A stretch of 64,000 nt of DNA from JAGRMG01 sp047975215 (GCA_047975215.1 JBKEDD010000112.1:5963-69962); one strand, 5' to 3'; shown: positions 1 through 8,741, counted from the stretch's first letter. Translations and numbers: made by a program. The notes: generated by a model from the letters alone, not told the origin.

Positions 1-206
1 AGCTTGTCACCGGGCGCAGTTGGCGGGGCACCGCGTTCGGCGGCGCACGCGGGCGTACCGATGTACCCAAGATCGTTGACTGGTACATGCAGGGAAAGAT
101 CGAGATCGACCCGATGATCACCCATATCCTGAGCCATGACGACATCAACAAGGGGTTCGACCTGCTGCACTCGGGCGAAAGCATCCGTTCGGTGGTGGTC
201 TACTAG
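1..206 (+). CDS. adhC: Class III alcohol dehydrogenase / S-(hydroxymethyl)glutathione dehydrogenase, 3' end only
   Basis: This is the C-terminal fragment (about 67 residues, frame starting at base 3, TAG at 204-206) of the zinc-dependent glutathione-dependent formaldehyde dehydrogenase. The tail carries the family-typical stretch GGARGRTDVPKIVDWYMQGK followed by IEIDPMITH, and ends in SIRSVVVY. The enzyme oxidises S-hydroxymethylglutathione to S-formylglutathione with NAD in the cytoplasm. The next step, S-formylglutathione hydrolase, is encoded about 3.5 kb downstream, so the pathway is present but split by unrelated genes. The 5' part lies outside the window. The symbol follows usage in related bacteria (also frmA/flhA). 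Confidence 0.93.
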   Translation, partial: LVTGRSWRGTAFGGARGRTDVPKIVDWYMQGKIEIDPMITHILSHDDINKGFDLLHSGESIRSVVVY

Positions 207-944
207 ATGGCCGACAAGCCGCCGCTTCTCGCGGTCCTGATCGACGCCGACAACATATCGGCCAAGTTCGCCGAGGCGATGTTCGACGAGATCGCCTCGC
301 TGGGCGAGGCCAGCATCCGCCGCATCTACGGCGATTTCGCCGGCGGCGGCCCGCAGGGCTGGAGCAAGGACAAGCTGGCCAACCTGGCCATCGTGCCGCA
401 TCAGCAATTCGCCAACACCACCGGCAAGAACGCCTCCGACATCGCGCTGGTGATCGACGCGATGGACATCCTGCATTCGGGCCGCTTCGACGGTTTCGTG
501 CTGATCTCGTCGGACAGCGATTTCACGAGGCTTGCCAGCCGGATCCGCGAACAGGGCCTGGATGTGTTCGGCATGGGGATGCGCAAGACACCCGCCGCCT
601 TCGTCAAGGCCTGCAAGCGGTTCATCTATGTCGAGAACCTGACGACAGAACTGGCCGCGAAGGCCAGACCGCAGGCAAGACAGCCACGCGCCGAGGATAC
701 CGCCGAAGCCCCGGCCGAACTGGAGGATCCGAAGAAACTGGTGCTGCGGGCGATGGACGCGATCGACCAGGAAGACGAATGGTTCAGCCTCGGCCAGATC
801 GGCCAGTACATCACCGCGTCCAACCCCGATTTCGATACCCGCAGCTATGGCAAGAAGAAGCTGAGCGACCTGATCGCCGAACTGAAGATGTTCGAAACCC
901 GGCGCGGCGACGGCAATCAGCTTCTTGTGCGGCGTCTGGACTGA
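207..944 (+). CDS. NYN domain protein with C-terminal OST-HTH/LOTUS domain
   Basis: A 245-residue protein of the LabA/DUF88-like NYN family (PIN-like nuclease fold). Conserved acidic positions are visible: LIDADN (D13, D15), NASDIALVID (D78) and SSDSDF (D103, D105), consistent with a metal-dependent RNase active site. After a linker (about 148-172), residues 174-245 resemble an OST-HTH/LOTUS winged helix, an RNA-binding domain often paired with NYN nucleases. The ATG directly abuts the TAG of the preceding alcohol dehydrogenase gene (TAGATG), implying translational coupling. An RNA-processing role is inferred from family; the RNA target is unknown. Confidence 0.85.
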   Translation: MADKPPLLAVLIDADNISAKFAEAMFDEIASLGEASIRRIYGDFAGGGPQGWSKDKLANLAIVPHQQFANTTGKNASDIALVIDAMDILHSGRFDGFVLISSDSDFTRLASRIREQGLDVFGMGMRKTPAAFVKACKRFIYVENLTTELAAKARPQARQPRAEDTAEAPAELEDPKKLVLRAMDAIDQEDEWFSLGQIGQYITASNPDFDTRSYGKKKLSDLIAELKMFETRRGDGNQLLVRRLD

Positions 945-960
945 GCCGGCGAATTCGCCT

Positions 961-1578
961 TCAGACGCCGTAGCGCGAAAGGAACATGTCGACGGCGTGG
1001 CACACCACCTCGTCAATTTCTTCGGGCGCGAAATCGTCCTGGACACCGAACACCGCGCGGGTCCAGAGCCTGACCTTGCACAGTTCCAGGAACTGTTCGG
1101 CCGCGAAACGCACATCCTCTATCGCGAGTTCGCCGCGCCCGGCGGCACAGGTCAGGTAATCGCCCAACCGCTTTTGCCCCGTTTCGGGACCGCTGGCATA
1201 AAATGCCCGGCCCAGTTCGGGAAAACGCTCGCGTTCAGCGACACAGATGCGAAACACCTGCTGGGCGAAATCCGACAGCAGAAAGCGTACCAGTTGCCGG
1301 CCAACCGCCGTCAGCACATCGCGCGGCGGCCGCCTGTCGTCGATCTGGGCCATGGCGATTTCGGCAAGGCGCGCGCATTCGGTATTCGCCACTTCGGTAA
1401 ACAACAGGCGCTTGTCGGGGAAGTAGGTGTAAAGCGTCGCCTTGGACACGCCAGCGGCGCGGGCGATGTCATCGACGCTGGCACCCTCGAACCCGTCCGC
1501 CATGAACACCTCGCGGGCACCGGCGAGAACCTGGTCGAACTTGCGCCCCTTGCGCAGGATGCTGGCTGACTGGTTCAT
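961..1578 (-). CDS. TetR/AcrR family transcriptional regulator
   Basis: A 205-residue repressor-type regulator. The N-terminal helix-turn-helix spans roughly residues 12-58, with GASVDDIARAAGVSKATLYT followed by YFPDK as the recognition-helix region. The C-terminal domain is a helical ligand/dimerisation domain of the AcrR_C type. The start MNQSASILRKG was chosen because the domain begins about ten residues later; upstream codons run into the operator. A perfect 7-bp inverted repeat lies 37 bp upstream (1615-1629), so autorepression is likely. The gene is divergent from mbfA, and no efflux system adjoins it, so the ligand and other targets are unknown. Confidence 0.9.
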   Translation of the reverse strand: MNQSASILRKGRKFDQVLAGAREVFMADGFEGASVDDIARAAGVSKATLYTYFPDKRLLFTEVANTECARLAEIAMAQIDDRRPPRDVLTAVGRQLVRFLLSDFAQQVFRICVAERERFPELGRAFYASGPETGQKRLGDYLTCAAGRGELAIEDVRFAAEQFLELCKVRLWTRAVFGVQDDFAPEEIDEVVCHAVDMFLSRYGV

Positions 1579-1614
1579 CGATTCGCCCGTTCCGGTCTCT
1601 GAACGGAACTCTAG

Positions 1615-1629
1615 ACCGAACGGTTCGGT
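1615..1629. promoter_or_regulatory. Candidate TetR-family operator
   Basis: ACCGAACGGTTCGGT is a perfect 7-bp inverted repeat around a single central base. It lies 37 bp upstream of the TetR gene start and 85 bp upstream of mbfA in the divergent intergenic region. Short palindromes with ACCG/CGGT arms are typical TetR-family operators, so autoregulation is the simplest reading. Confidence 0.6.
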
Positions 1630-1681
1630 TCCAACAACCATACGCCCGGTATCGCTTGCGTTCGCCGACAGCCGCCCTATT

Positions 1682-1698
1682 TCTGGAATCATTCTAAA
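1682..1698 (+). promoter_or_regulatory. Candidate Irr-binding iron-control element (ICE box)
   Basis: TCTGGAA-TCA-TTCTAAA matches the rhizobial/Rhodobacterales ICE consensus TTTAGAA-N3-TTCTAAA at 12 of 14 arm positions; the right arm is perfect. It sits 15 bp before the mbfA start codon. mbfA is an established Irr target in Agrobacterium and Bradyrhizobium, where Irr represses it under low iron. Confidence 0.6.
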
Positions 1699-1713
1699 GT
1701 CGGAGACGAATCC

Positions 1714-2688
1714 ATGCAGTTCCTTACGACCCGCAGGCGGTTTGGCGATCTTGACGAACGGGAAATCATCGCGCTGGCCATCTCCTCGGAAGAGGACGAT
1801 GCGCGCATCTATCGCAGCTATGCCGAGACGCTGCGCCAGGACTATCCCGATTCGGCGCGCATCTTCGATGGCATGGCAGACGAGGAGGACCGCCACCGCC
1901 AGCAACTGATCGACCTCTTTTCCGCGCGATTCGGCAAGGTGATCCCGCTGATCCGCCGCGAACATGTGGCCGGCTATTATGCCCGCCGCCCGGTCTGGCT
2001 GGTGCACAATCTCGGGATCGAGCAGATCCGCGCCCAGGCCGAAGACATGGAACGCCGGGCGGAACGGTTCTATCTCGCTGCCGCGCGGCGCACGCAGGAC
2101 GCCGCCACCCGCAAGCTGCTGGGCGATCTGGCCGCCGCCGAGGCCGGGCACGGCCATCTGGCCGGCGAACTGGCCGAGGAACACCTGAACAACGAAACCC
2201 GTGCCGCCGAGGACCGCCGGGCGCACCGCCAGTTCATCCTGACCTGGGTGCAGCCGGGCCTGGCCGGGCTGATGGACGGGTCGGTCTCGACCCTGGCGCC
2301 GATCTTCGCGACCGCGTTCGCCACCCACGACACCTGGACAACCTTCCTGGTGGGCGTCGCCGCCTCGGTGGGCGCCGGCATCTCGATGGGCTTCACCGAA
2401 GCGGCATCCGACGACGGCGAATTGTCCGGGCGCGGCTCGCCGGTCAAGCGGGGCATCGCTTCCGGGGTCATGACAACGCTGGGCGGTCTCGGGCACGCCC
2501 TGCCCTACCTGATCCCCGAATTCTGGACGGCGACGGCGATCGCCTTCGCAATCGTCTTCGTCGAGCTTTGGGCAATCGCCTGGATCCAGAACCGATACAT
2601 GGAAACCCCGTTCTTCCGCGCCGCCTTCCAGGTGGTGCTGGGCGGCGCGCTGGTGCTGGCGGCGGGCATCGTGATCGGGTCGGGCTAG
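1714..2688 (+). CDS. mbfA: Membrane-bound ferritin-like iron exporter MbfA (ferritin-VIT1 fusion)
   Basis: A 324-residue protein with an N-terminal ferritin/erythrin-like four-helix domain (about 10-165). Iron-ligand candidates are E26/E27, E58 with H61, E113, and E143 with H146. A VIT1/CCC1-type membrane domain follows (about 172-324). The order ferritin-like then VIT1 is diagnostic of MbfA, an inner-membrane iron exporter protecting against iron and peroxide stress. The ATG is preceded by CGGAGA at 7-nt spacing. An ICE-like box just upstream suggests Irr control. The downstream AEC gene starts 38 bp after the stop and may be cotranscribed. Confidence 0.9.
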   Translation: MQFLTTRRRFGDLDEREIIALAISSEEDDARIYRSYAETLRQDYPDSARIFDGMADEEDRHRQQLIDLFSARFGKVIPLIRREHVAGYYARRPVWLVHNLGIEQIRAQAEDMERRAERFYLAAARRTQDAATRKLLGDLAAAEAGHGHLAGELAEEHLNNETRAAEDRRAHRQFILTWVQPGLAGLMDGSVSTLAPIFATAFATHDTWTTFLVGVAASVGAGISMGFTEAASDDGELSGRGSPVKRGIASGVMTTLGGLGHALPYLIPEFWTATAIAFAIVFVELWAIAWIQNRYMETPFFRAAFQVVLGGALVLAAGIVIGSG

Positions 2689-2725
2689 GCTTGCGACCCC
2701 CCGCGCCAGCCGCTAACCCTGCGGG

Positions 2726-3652
2726 ATGGTCGAGATATTCCTGCGCACGCTTCCCTTCTTTGCGATCATCGGCCTTGGGTACTGGGCCGGGCGCAGCCGG
2801 TTCATCACCCAGGAGGCCAACGCCTACCTGACAAAGTTCGTGTTCTACTTCGCGCTTTCGGCGATGCTGTTCCGGTTTTCCGCCACCCTGCCGTTTTCCG
2901 AGATCTTCAACGGCCGCCTGATCCTCGCCTATCTCTGGGGCACGGCGTTCGTCTACGGCGTCGCCACGGCGGCGGCCTTCCTGCGCGGGCTCGACGTGCC
3001 GACCGCGGCGGTCGAGGCGCAATGCGCCGCCATCGGCAATGTCGGGTTTCTTGGCCTGCCCATGCTGTCGGTACTGTTCGGCGAGGCCGCGATAGGGCCC
3101 GTGATGCTGGTGCTGGCGACCGATCTTGTAGTGTTTTCCAGCCTGATCGTCATCCTGATCAACGGCGGGCGCGACGGGCGGCTGGGTCTGGGCACGCTGC
3201 GCCTGATCGGTGCCGGGCTGCTGCGCAACCCGATGATCGTCTCGATCACCGCCGGCCTGCTCTGGTCGGCTTTCGCCCTGCCGATACCCGAACCGATGGG
3301 CGATTTCCTGACCATCCTGGGCGGTGCCGCCACGCCCGGCGCGCTGTTTGCCATCGGCGCCTCGCTCGCCAGCCGCAGCGCCGAACGCGTGCGCGTCGCC
3401 GCCTGGCTCGGTTTTTGCAAGCTGGTGTTGCACCCTCTCTTCGTGGGGCTGGCGGTGCTGGTGTTCTTCCCGCTCGATGCGTTCTCGGCGCAAGTGGTTG
3501 TCGCGGCCGCCGCCCTGCCGGTGGCGGGGAACGTATTCATGCTGGCCCAGCACTACGGCATCGCCCCGCACCGGGTCTCGGCTGCGATCCTGCTGTCGAC
3601 CGCCGCCAGCATCCTGACGGTTCCCCCGGTAATTGCCTGGGTCAGCCTCTGA
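2726..3652 (+). CDS. AEC (auxin efflux carrier) family transporter
   Basis: A 308-residue integral membrane protein with about ten hydrophobic segments in two halves. It starts with MVEIFLRTLPFFAIIGLGYW, a typical AEC N-terminus, and carries the conserved NVGFLGLPM segment in the middle of the N-terminal half. AEC carriers move organic anions such as malate or malonate, or other small metabolites, across the inner membrane; the substrate cannot be read from sequence. It follows mbfA by 38 bp and precedes fghA by 95 bp, all on the plus strand. No strong Shine-Dalgarno is seen, so the start is the first suitable ATG. Confidence 0.85.
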   Translation: MVEIFLRTLPFFAIIGLGYWAGRSRFITQEANAYLTKFVFYFALSAMLFRFSATLPFSEIFNGRLILAYLWGTAFVYGVATAAAFLRGLDVPTAAVEAQCAAIGNVGFLGLPMLSVLFGEAAIGPVMLVLATDLVVFSSLIVILINGGRDGRLGLGTLRLIGAGLLRNPMIVSITAGLLWSAFALPIPEPMGDFLTILGGAATPGALFAIGASLASRSAERVRVAAWLGFCKLVLHPLFVGLAVLVFFPLDAFSAQVVVAAAALPVAGNVFMLAQHYGIAPHRVSAAILLSTAASILTVPPVIAWVSL

Positions 3653-3747
3653 CCGGGCAGCCCGATCCTGCCTTCCCGGCGCATCGGCCCCTTTACCTGC
3701 ACGCCCCGGCCCGATAGCCATATGGCGAACCGCAAGGGAGACAAGCC

Positions 3748-4578
3748 ATGGAAATCCTGTCCGAAAACGCGTGCTTTGGCGGCAGCCAGGGTGTCTATCG
3801 TCACGCCTCGGATACCTGCAAATGCGACATGACCTTCGGCCTGTTTCTTCCACCCGAGGCCGCCGACGGGCCGGTGCCGGTCCTGTGGTACCTGTCTGGT
3901 TTGACCTGCACCCACGAAAACGCCATGGTCAAGGCCGGTGCGCAGTGCTGGGCCGCCGAACAGGGCATCGCGCTGGTCTTTCCCGATACCAGCCCGCGCG
4001 GCGAAGGGGTGGCCGATGATGAGCAATACGATCTCGGCCAGGGGGCGGGATTTTACGTCAACGCCACCGAAAAACCCTGGGCGCCACATTTTCGCATGTG
4101 GGATTATGTCGCCGAGGAACTGCCGGCGCTGCTGGCCGAAAATTTCGCCATCGACCCGGACCGCCAGGCGATCACCGGTCATTCCATGGGCGGGCATGGC
4201 GCACTGACGCTGGCGATGAACCTGCCCGGACGCTACCGCTCGGTTTCCGCCTTCGCGCCGATCTGCAACCCGACCGGCAGCGACTGGGGCCGCAAGCAGT
4301 TGCGCGCCTATCTGGGCGAGGACGAATCCGCCTGGGCGCGGCACGACGCCAGCCTGCTGATGCGCGAGGCGGGCTTTGACGGCCCGATGCTGGTCGACAC
4401 CGGCACCGCCGACCAGTTCATCGGAAACCTGGCCCCCGAGGCCCTGGCCGCTGCTGCCGCCGCACGCCGTCAGCAGATCACGATGCGACTGCAAAAGGGC
4501 TATGATCACAGCTATTTCTTCGTCTCCAGCTTCATGGCCGATCACGTCGCCTTCCATGCCGGGGCGCTTTGGGCCTGA
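3748..4578 (+). CDS. fghA: S-formylglutathione hydrolase
   Basis: A 276-residue esterase D family serine hydrolase, full length for the family. It hydrolyses S-formylglutathione to formate and glutathione, the second step of glutathione-dependent formaldehyde oxidation. The catalytic triad is visible: S146 in GHSMGGHG, D222 in GTADQF (D217 is the alternative) and H254 in GYDHSYFF. The LTCTHENAMVKAGAQ segment is characteristic. The ATG has AAGGGAGA about 7 nt upstream. The first pathway enzyme is encoded at the window's left edge, separated by five genes on both strands. Confidence 0.96.
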   Translation: MEILSENACFGGSQGVYRHASDTCKCDMTFGLFLPPEAADGPVPVLWYLSGLTCTHENAMVKAGAQCWAAEQGIALVFPDTSPRGEGVADDEQYDLGQGAGFYVNATEKPWAPHFRMWDYVAEELPALLAENFAIDPDRQAITGHSMGGHGALTLAMNLPGRYRSVSAFAPICNPTGSDWGRKQLRAYLGEDESAWARHDASLLMREAGFDGPMLVDTGTADQFIGNLAPEALAAAAAARRQQITMRLQKGYDHSYFFVSSFMADHVAFHAGALWA

Positions 4579-4582
4579 CGCC

Positions 4583-5038
4583 ATGGCGCTGTATCTCGAT
4601 GCCGATGCCTGCCCGGTCAAATCCGAGGCCGAGCGGGTCGCAACGCGCCACCGCCTGACGATGTTCGTGGTTTCCAACGGCGGTCTGCGCCCGTCGGCCA
4701 ACCCGCTGGTGCAACACGTGATCGTGGATGCGGGCGCCGACGAGGCCGACAAGTGGATCGCAGCCCGCTGTGGCCCGGGCGATGTCGTGGTGACGGGCGA
4801 CATTCCCCTGGCGGCGAAATGCCTCGCGGCGGGGGCACGGGTGCTGCGCCACAACGGCGAGGCATTCACGGCGGCCAATATCGGCGGGCAACTGGCCATG
4901 CGCGACCTGATGGCGGACATGCGCGCGGCCAATCCGCTGGGCGCGGGCGGCGCCGGGCGGGCGTTCTCGAAATCCGACCGGTCGCGCTTTCTCGATGCGC
5001 TGGAGCGTGAAATTCGCGCGGCCGGGCGGCCAGGCTGA
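4583..5038 (+). CDS. YaiI/YqxD family protein (UPF0178, DUF188)
   Basis: A 151-residue protein beginning MALYLDADACPVKSEAERVA, the hallmark of the UPF0178 family, with further family features VVTGDIPLAAKCLAAGA and the C-terminal FSKSDRSRFLDALER. The fold is PIN/NYN-like and the conserved aspartates suggest a nuclease, but the cellular role is unknown. The start lies 4 nt after the fghA stop codon, so the two genes are probably cotranscribed. A longer in-frame extension into fghA was rejected because homology begins at this ATG. Confidence 0.9.
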   Translation: MALYLDADACPVKSEAERVATRHRLTMFVVSNGGLRPSANPLVQHVIVDAGADEADKWIAARCGPGDVVVTGDIPLAAKCLAAGARVLRHNGEAFTAANIGGQLAMRDLMADMRAANPLGAGGAGRAFSKSDRSRFLDALEREIRAAGRPG

Positions 5039-5185
5039 TGGCGCCGCCCCAAGGCCGTGACGCCGTTCAGCGCAAGCGCCCCGCCAGACTTGCTTTTTGC
5101 CGACGACCGGCCCGAATATGCGGCAAGAACCGCACCGGGCGGCGCGGCTGAAAGCCGGGGGCCTGCCAACACAGGAGGACACAGC

Positions 5186-6103
5186 ATGACCGTACCGATC
5201 ATTCCCTTTGCCGAGGGCGAGGCGCTGCTTGACTGGCTGGAACTGACGCGGGCGCTGGCCGATGCGCACGATCTGCCAAAGGCACAGATCGGGGATACGT
5301 TCCTTTACCGCGACCCCGACACCATGCTGACCCGGTCGGCCTGGATCGACGGGCTGGGAATTGCCGTCAAGACCGCCAACATCTTTCCCGGCAATCCGGG
5401 CCGGGGCAATCCGATGATCAATGGCGCCGTGTGCCTTTATGGCGACCATGACGGCGCGCTGTCGGCACTGGTCGATTTCCATCTGGTGACGAAATGGAAG
5501 ACCGCCGGCGACAGTCTGCTGGCGGCGCGCCGGCTGGCGCGGCCCGACAGCGAATCCATCCTGATCGTCGGCGCCGGCACGGTCGGGCATTCGCTGTGCC
5601 AGGCATTCGCCGCCGGCTTCCCCGGGGCGCGTATCGTGCTGTGGAACCGCACTCTCTCCAAGGCCCGCGAACTGGCGGGATCGCTGCCGGGGGTCGGCGT
5701 CGCCGACGATCTGGCAACCGCGGTGCGGGGCGCCGATATCGTCGTGACCGCAACCATGTCCTCGCAGCCGGTGATCCACGGCGGGTGGCTGCGCCCCGGC
5801 CAGCATGTCAACCTGATCGGCGCCTATCGACCCGACATGCGCGAGGCCGACGACGCGGCGCTGAAACGCTCGCGCATCTTTGTGGACAGTTTCGACACCA
5901 CGCTCGACCATATCGGCGAATTGAAGACACCCATCGCCGAGGGCGTGATTTCGCGCGATGACGTGATTGCCGATTTCTACGATCTGGGCGCGTTTGCCCG
6001 GACGGCGCCCGAGGACATAACGCTGTTCAAGAACGGCGGCGGCGCGCATCTCGACCTCATGACCAGCCGCTACATTCTCGACAAGTGGCAGGCGGCGCAG
6101 TGA
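5186..6103 (+). CDS. Ornithine cyclodeaminase / mu-crystallin family protein
   Basis: A 305-residue NAD(P)-binding protein of the ornithine cyclodeaminase family, which includes ornithine and lysine cyclodeaminases, alanine dehydrogenases and pyrroline-2-carboxylate reductases. Visible features are the substrate-side segment KTANIFPGNPGRGNP, the Rossmann glycine motif LIVGAGTVGHSL (about 127-138), and GAYRPDMREADD. A strong AGGAGG (5173-5178) precedes the ATG by 7 nt, which fixes the start over upstream in-frame codons. The substrate cannot be assigned. The gene is monocistronic and converges on the MFS gene. Confidence 0.85.
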   Translation: MTVPIIPFAEGEALLDWLELTRALADAHDLPKAQIGDTFLYRDPDTMLTRSAWIDGLGIAVKTANIFPGNPGRGNPMINGAVCLYGDHDGALSALVDFHLVTKWKTAGDSLLAARRLARPDSESILIVGAGTVGHSLCQAFAAGFPGARIVLWNRTLSKARELAGSLPGVGVADDLATAVRGADIVVTATMSSQPVIHGGWLRPGQHVNLIGAYRPDMREADDAALKRSRIFVDSFDTTLDHIGELKTPIAEGVISRDDVIADFYDLGAFARTAPEDITLFKNGGGAHLDLMTSRYILDKWQAAQ

Positions 6104-6141
6104 TTGCGCCATGTCCCAGGTATGCGGAACCGTAGCTCTAT

Positions 6142-6164
6142 TTGTCGCGATCCCGGCGCGACAA
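6142..6164. terminator. Candidate bidirectional terminator hairpin
   Basis: TTGTCGCG and CGCGACAA form a perfect 8-bp stem with a 7-nt loop, between the convergent ornithine cyclodeaminase family and MFS genes. No strong T-tract follows, so activity is uncertain. Confidence 0.4.
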
Positions 6165-6217
6165 GGGTTCGCGCTTGGGGGCGGCAGGTCGGTGTGGCAG
6201 CCCTGGAATGCGGGAAA

Positions 6218-7459
6218 CTAGGCCGCCGCCCGCGTTGCCGTGCGATCCTCGCGCACCGGCAGATGCACGATGGCACTGAAGGCGCCGACACCGACGCCGA
6301 TCCACCAGACTGCCGTATAGCTGCCATAGATGTCATACATCCGCCCGCCCAGCCAGACGCCCATGAAACTGCCAAGCTGGTGGCTGAGGAATACGATTCC
6401 GTATAGCGTGCCCATATAGCGCAGCCCGTAGATATGCGCGATCAGCCCCGAGGTCAGCGGCACCGTCGCCAGCCAGAGCGAACCCATCGCGACCGAAAAC
6501 AGGATCACCGTCGCAGGCGTCATCGGCACCATGATGAACGCCGCGGCGATCATGGTGCGGCCGGCATAGATCGCGGCCAGCAGGTATTTCCTTGAAAAGC
6601 GTTTGCCCGCCCAGCCCGCCAGCAACGTGCCGGCAACATTCGCCGCGCCGATGATGGCGATCGCCATGGCGCCCAGCGCCGAGGTCGAGGTGATGCCGAC
6701 AGAATAGAGCGCACCGCCCGGCATGATCGGGCCGCAGACCTCGGTCACGAAGGCCGGGAAATGCGCGGTAACAAAAGCCAGCTGATAGCCGCAGCTGAAA
6801 AAGCCCAGAAAGATCAGCGTGAAGGACGGGTCGCGAAAGGCCCGCCCCAGCACCTCGCGCAAGGTTTCCTCCAACTCCTGCCGGCTGGCCATGGCGGGCG
6901 TCCGCATCAATGGCAGCGGCAGGATCAGCGCGAGGATCAGCGCCGCGAAGACAACGAAGGTCTCTTGCCAGCTTAGAAACCCGAGCAGCCATTCCGCCAC
7001 AGGCGCACCGACAATCTGCCCCGCGCTGCCGGCGGCGGTGACCAGCGCCAGCGACATCGACCGGTTGTCATCCGACGACGCGCGCCCCACCACGCCCAGA
7101 ATCACGCCGAACCCGGTGCCGGCGATGCCAAACCCCACCAGCCAGGCATAAAGCTGATGCTCCAGCGGGGTGGCCGAACCGGCCGTCAGGACCATGCCCA
7201 GCGCATAGGTGAGCGCGCCCAGTACGATAGCCTTGCGGTCGCCGATCTTTTCGGCCAGCGCGCCGAACAGCGGCTGGCCGATCCCCCAGGCAAGGTTCTG
7301 GATGGCAATGGCGAGCGAGAACTCGGAGCGCAGCCAGCCGAATTCCTCGGCCACCGGAATCTGGAACACCCCGAACGACGCACGTACCGCGAAACTGACC
7401 ATGATGACGACGCATCCGACGATAAGGACGGGCGTGAAGATGGAGGCTTTCGGGTTCAT
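6218..7459 (-). CDS. MFS transporter
   Basis: A 413-residue major facilitator with 12 predicted membrane segments. It contains the cytoplasmic loop 2-3 motif LAEKIGDRKAIVLGAL, a variant of the MFS G-X3-D-R-X-G-R-R signature, and a second-half equivalent WAGKRFSRKYLLA. The closest general class appears to be the oxalate/formate-antiporter or monocarboxylate-like MFS group, but the substrate is unknown. The start MNPKASIF was chosen for its GAGGAG about 8 nt upstream. It is divergent from zapE with a 172-bp promoter region. Confidence 0.85.
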   Translation of the reverse strand: MNPKASIFTPVLIVGCVVIMVSFAVRASFGVFQIPVAEEFGWLRSEFSLAIAIQNLAWGIGQPLFGALAEKIGDRKAIVLGALTYALGMVLTAGSATPLEHQLYAWLVGFGIAGTGFGVILGVVGRASSDDNRSMSLALVTAAGSAGQIVGAPVAEWLLGFLSWQETFVVFAALILALILPLPLMRTPAMASRQELEETLREVLGRAFRDPSFTLIFLGFFSCGYQLAFVTAHFPAFVTEVCGPIMPGGALYSVGITSTSALGAMAIAIIGAANVAGTLLAGWAGKRFSRKYLLAAIYAGRTMIAAAFIMVPMTPATVILFSVAMGSLWLATVPLTSGLIAHIYGLRYMGTLYGIVFLSHQLGSFMGVWLGGRMYDIYGSYTAVWWIGVGVGAFSAIVHLPVREDRTATRAAA

Positions 7460-7631
7460 GCTGGCACTCCTCGGAATTTTCCCCGGCGACGATAGGCAAA
7501 ACCCGGCAAGGTGCAATTCGGAACTTGTGGAGAACCCGATCACCGGGGCAGGCACAGAGCCCGCCACCGGAACACGGCCCATCTGCAACAGACAGGTTTC
7601 CACTTGGCCCGTTGCGCATTATGCCTGCGGC

Positions 7632-8693
7632 ATGAACGACGTAACCGCCCTCTATGCCGCCAGAATCGCCGATGGCACCCTGCACCGCGAGCCGGCACAG
7701 GCTGCCGTCCTGCCCGAGTTCGAACGCATCCGCGCAGCACTTGCCGCGCCGGTGAAACGCGGGCTTTTTCGCAAACCGCCCGATCCGCCCAGGGGGCTGT
7801 ACATCTGGGGGCCGGTGGGGCGCGGCAAGTCGATGCTGATGGATCTGTTCGTCGAATCGATGGGCGCGGATGCCGGCGTGCGGCGGGTGCATTTCCACGC
7901 CTTCATGCAAGAGATCCACGCCGCCCTGCACGAGGCGCGCAAGGGCGGCGCCCAGGATGCGCTGGCCCCGGTGGCCGCAAGCGTCGCCAGCGGCACGCGC
8001 CTGCTGGCCTTCGACGAGATGCAGATCACCGACATCACCGATGCGATGATCGTGGGCCGGCTGTTCGAGGCGCTTTTTGCCGCCGGGGTCGTCGTGGTCG
8101 CCACCTCCAACCGGGTGCCGGACGATCTGTACAAGGACGGGCTGAACCGGCAGTTGTTCCTGCCCTTCATCCGGCTCATAAAGGAGCGGATGGTGGTGCA
8201 TGAACTGGCCGGTCCGACCGATCATCGCCGGACCCGGCTGGCCGGAAAGCAGGTGTATTTCACCCCCATCGGCGCCGGGGCGCGGGCCGCCATCGACGCA
8301 CTCTGGAACGGCCTGACCGGCGGTGTCTCGGAGCCGCTGCGCCTGCAGGTCAAGGGCCGCGATCTGGTACTTGAGCGGTTTCACAATTCGGTGGCGCGGG
8401 CCAGTTTCTACGAACTGTGCGGCCAGTATCTCGGCCCGGCGGACTACCTTGCCATCGCCGGGGCGGTGAAGGTGCTGATTCTCGAGGATATTCCACGCCT
8501 CTCGCGCCGCAACTTCAACGAGGCGAAACGGTTCGTCACGCTGATCGACACGCTTTACGAGGCACGCGTTGGGCTGATCTGTTCGGCGGCGGCAGAGCCC
8601 GAGATGCTGTATGTCGAAGGCGAAGGCAGTTTCGAATTCGAACGCACCGCCTCACGGCTGCGCGAGATGCAGGCAGAGGATTGGGCCACCTGA
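7632..8693 (+). CDS. zapE: Cell division protein ZapE (AFG1-like ATPase)
   Basis: A 353-residue P-loop ATPase of the ZapE/AFG1 family. The Walker A motif is GPVGRGKS (60-67) and the Walker B motif LLAFDEM (124-130), followed by the family segment QITDITDAMIVGRLFEALF. The C-terminus has the conserved LSRRNFNEAKRFVTLIDTLY. In E. coli ZapE binds FtsZ and acts at late division stages; mitochondrial AFG1 is linked to inner-membrane protein quality control. Length matches the family. The start is the first ATG giving a family-typical N-terminus. Confidence 0.92.
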   Translation: MNDVTALYAARIADGTLHREPAQAAVLPEFERIRAALAAPVKRGLFRKPPDPPRGLYIWGPVGRGKSMLMDLFVESMGADAGVRRVHFHAFMQEIHAALHEARKGGAQDALAPVAASVASGTRLLAFDEMQITDITDAMIVGRLFEALFAAGVVVVATSNRVPDDLYKDGLNRQLFLPFIRLIKERMVVHELAGPTDHRRTRLAGKQVYFTPIGAGARAAIDALWNGLTGGVSEPLRLQVKGRDLVLERFHNSVARASFYELCGQYLGPADYLAIAGAVKVLILEDIPRLSRRNFNEAKRFVTLIDTLYEARVGLICSAAAEPEMLYVEGEGSFEFERTASRLREMQAEDWAT

Positions 8694-8741
8694 CCCGGCC
8701 ATAGACCCCAGCCCGCAACCGCCAGGGGCAACAGCACCCCG

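Noticed and set aside
2468..3853. 461-codon open frame on the minus strand
   Set aside because: Antisense to mbfA and the AEC transporter; no motif and extreme Arg/Gln composition.
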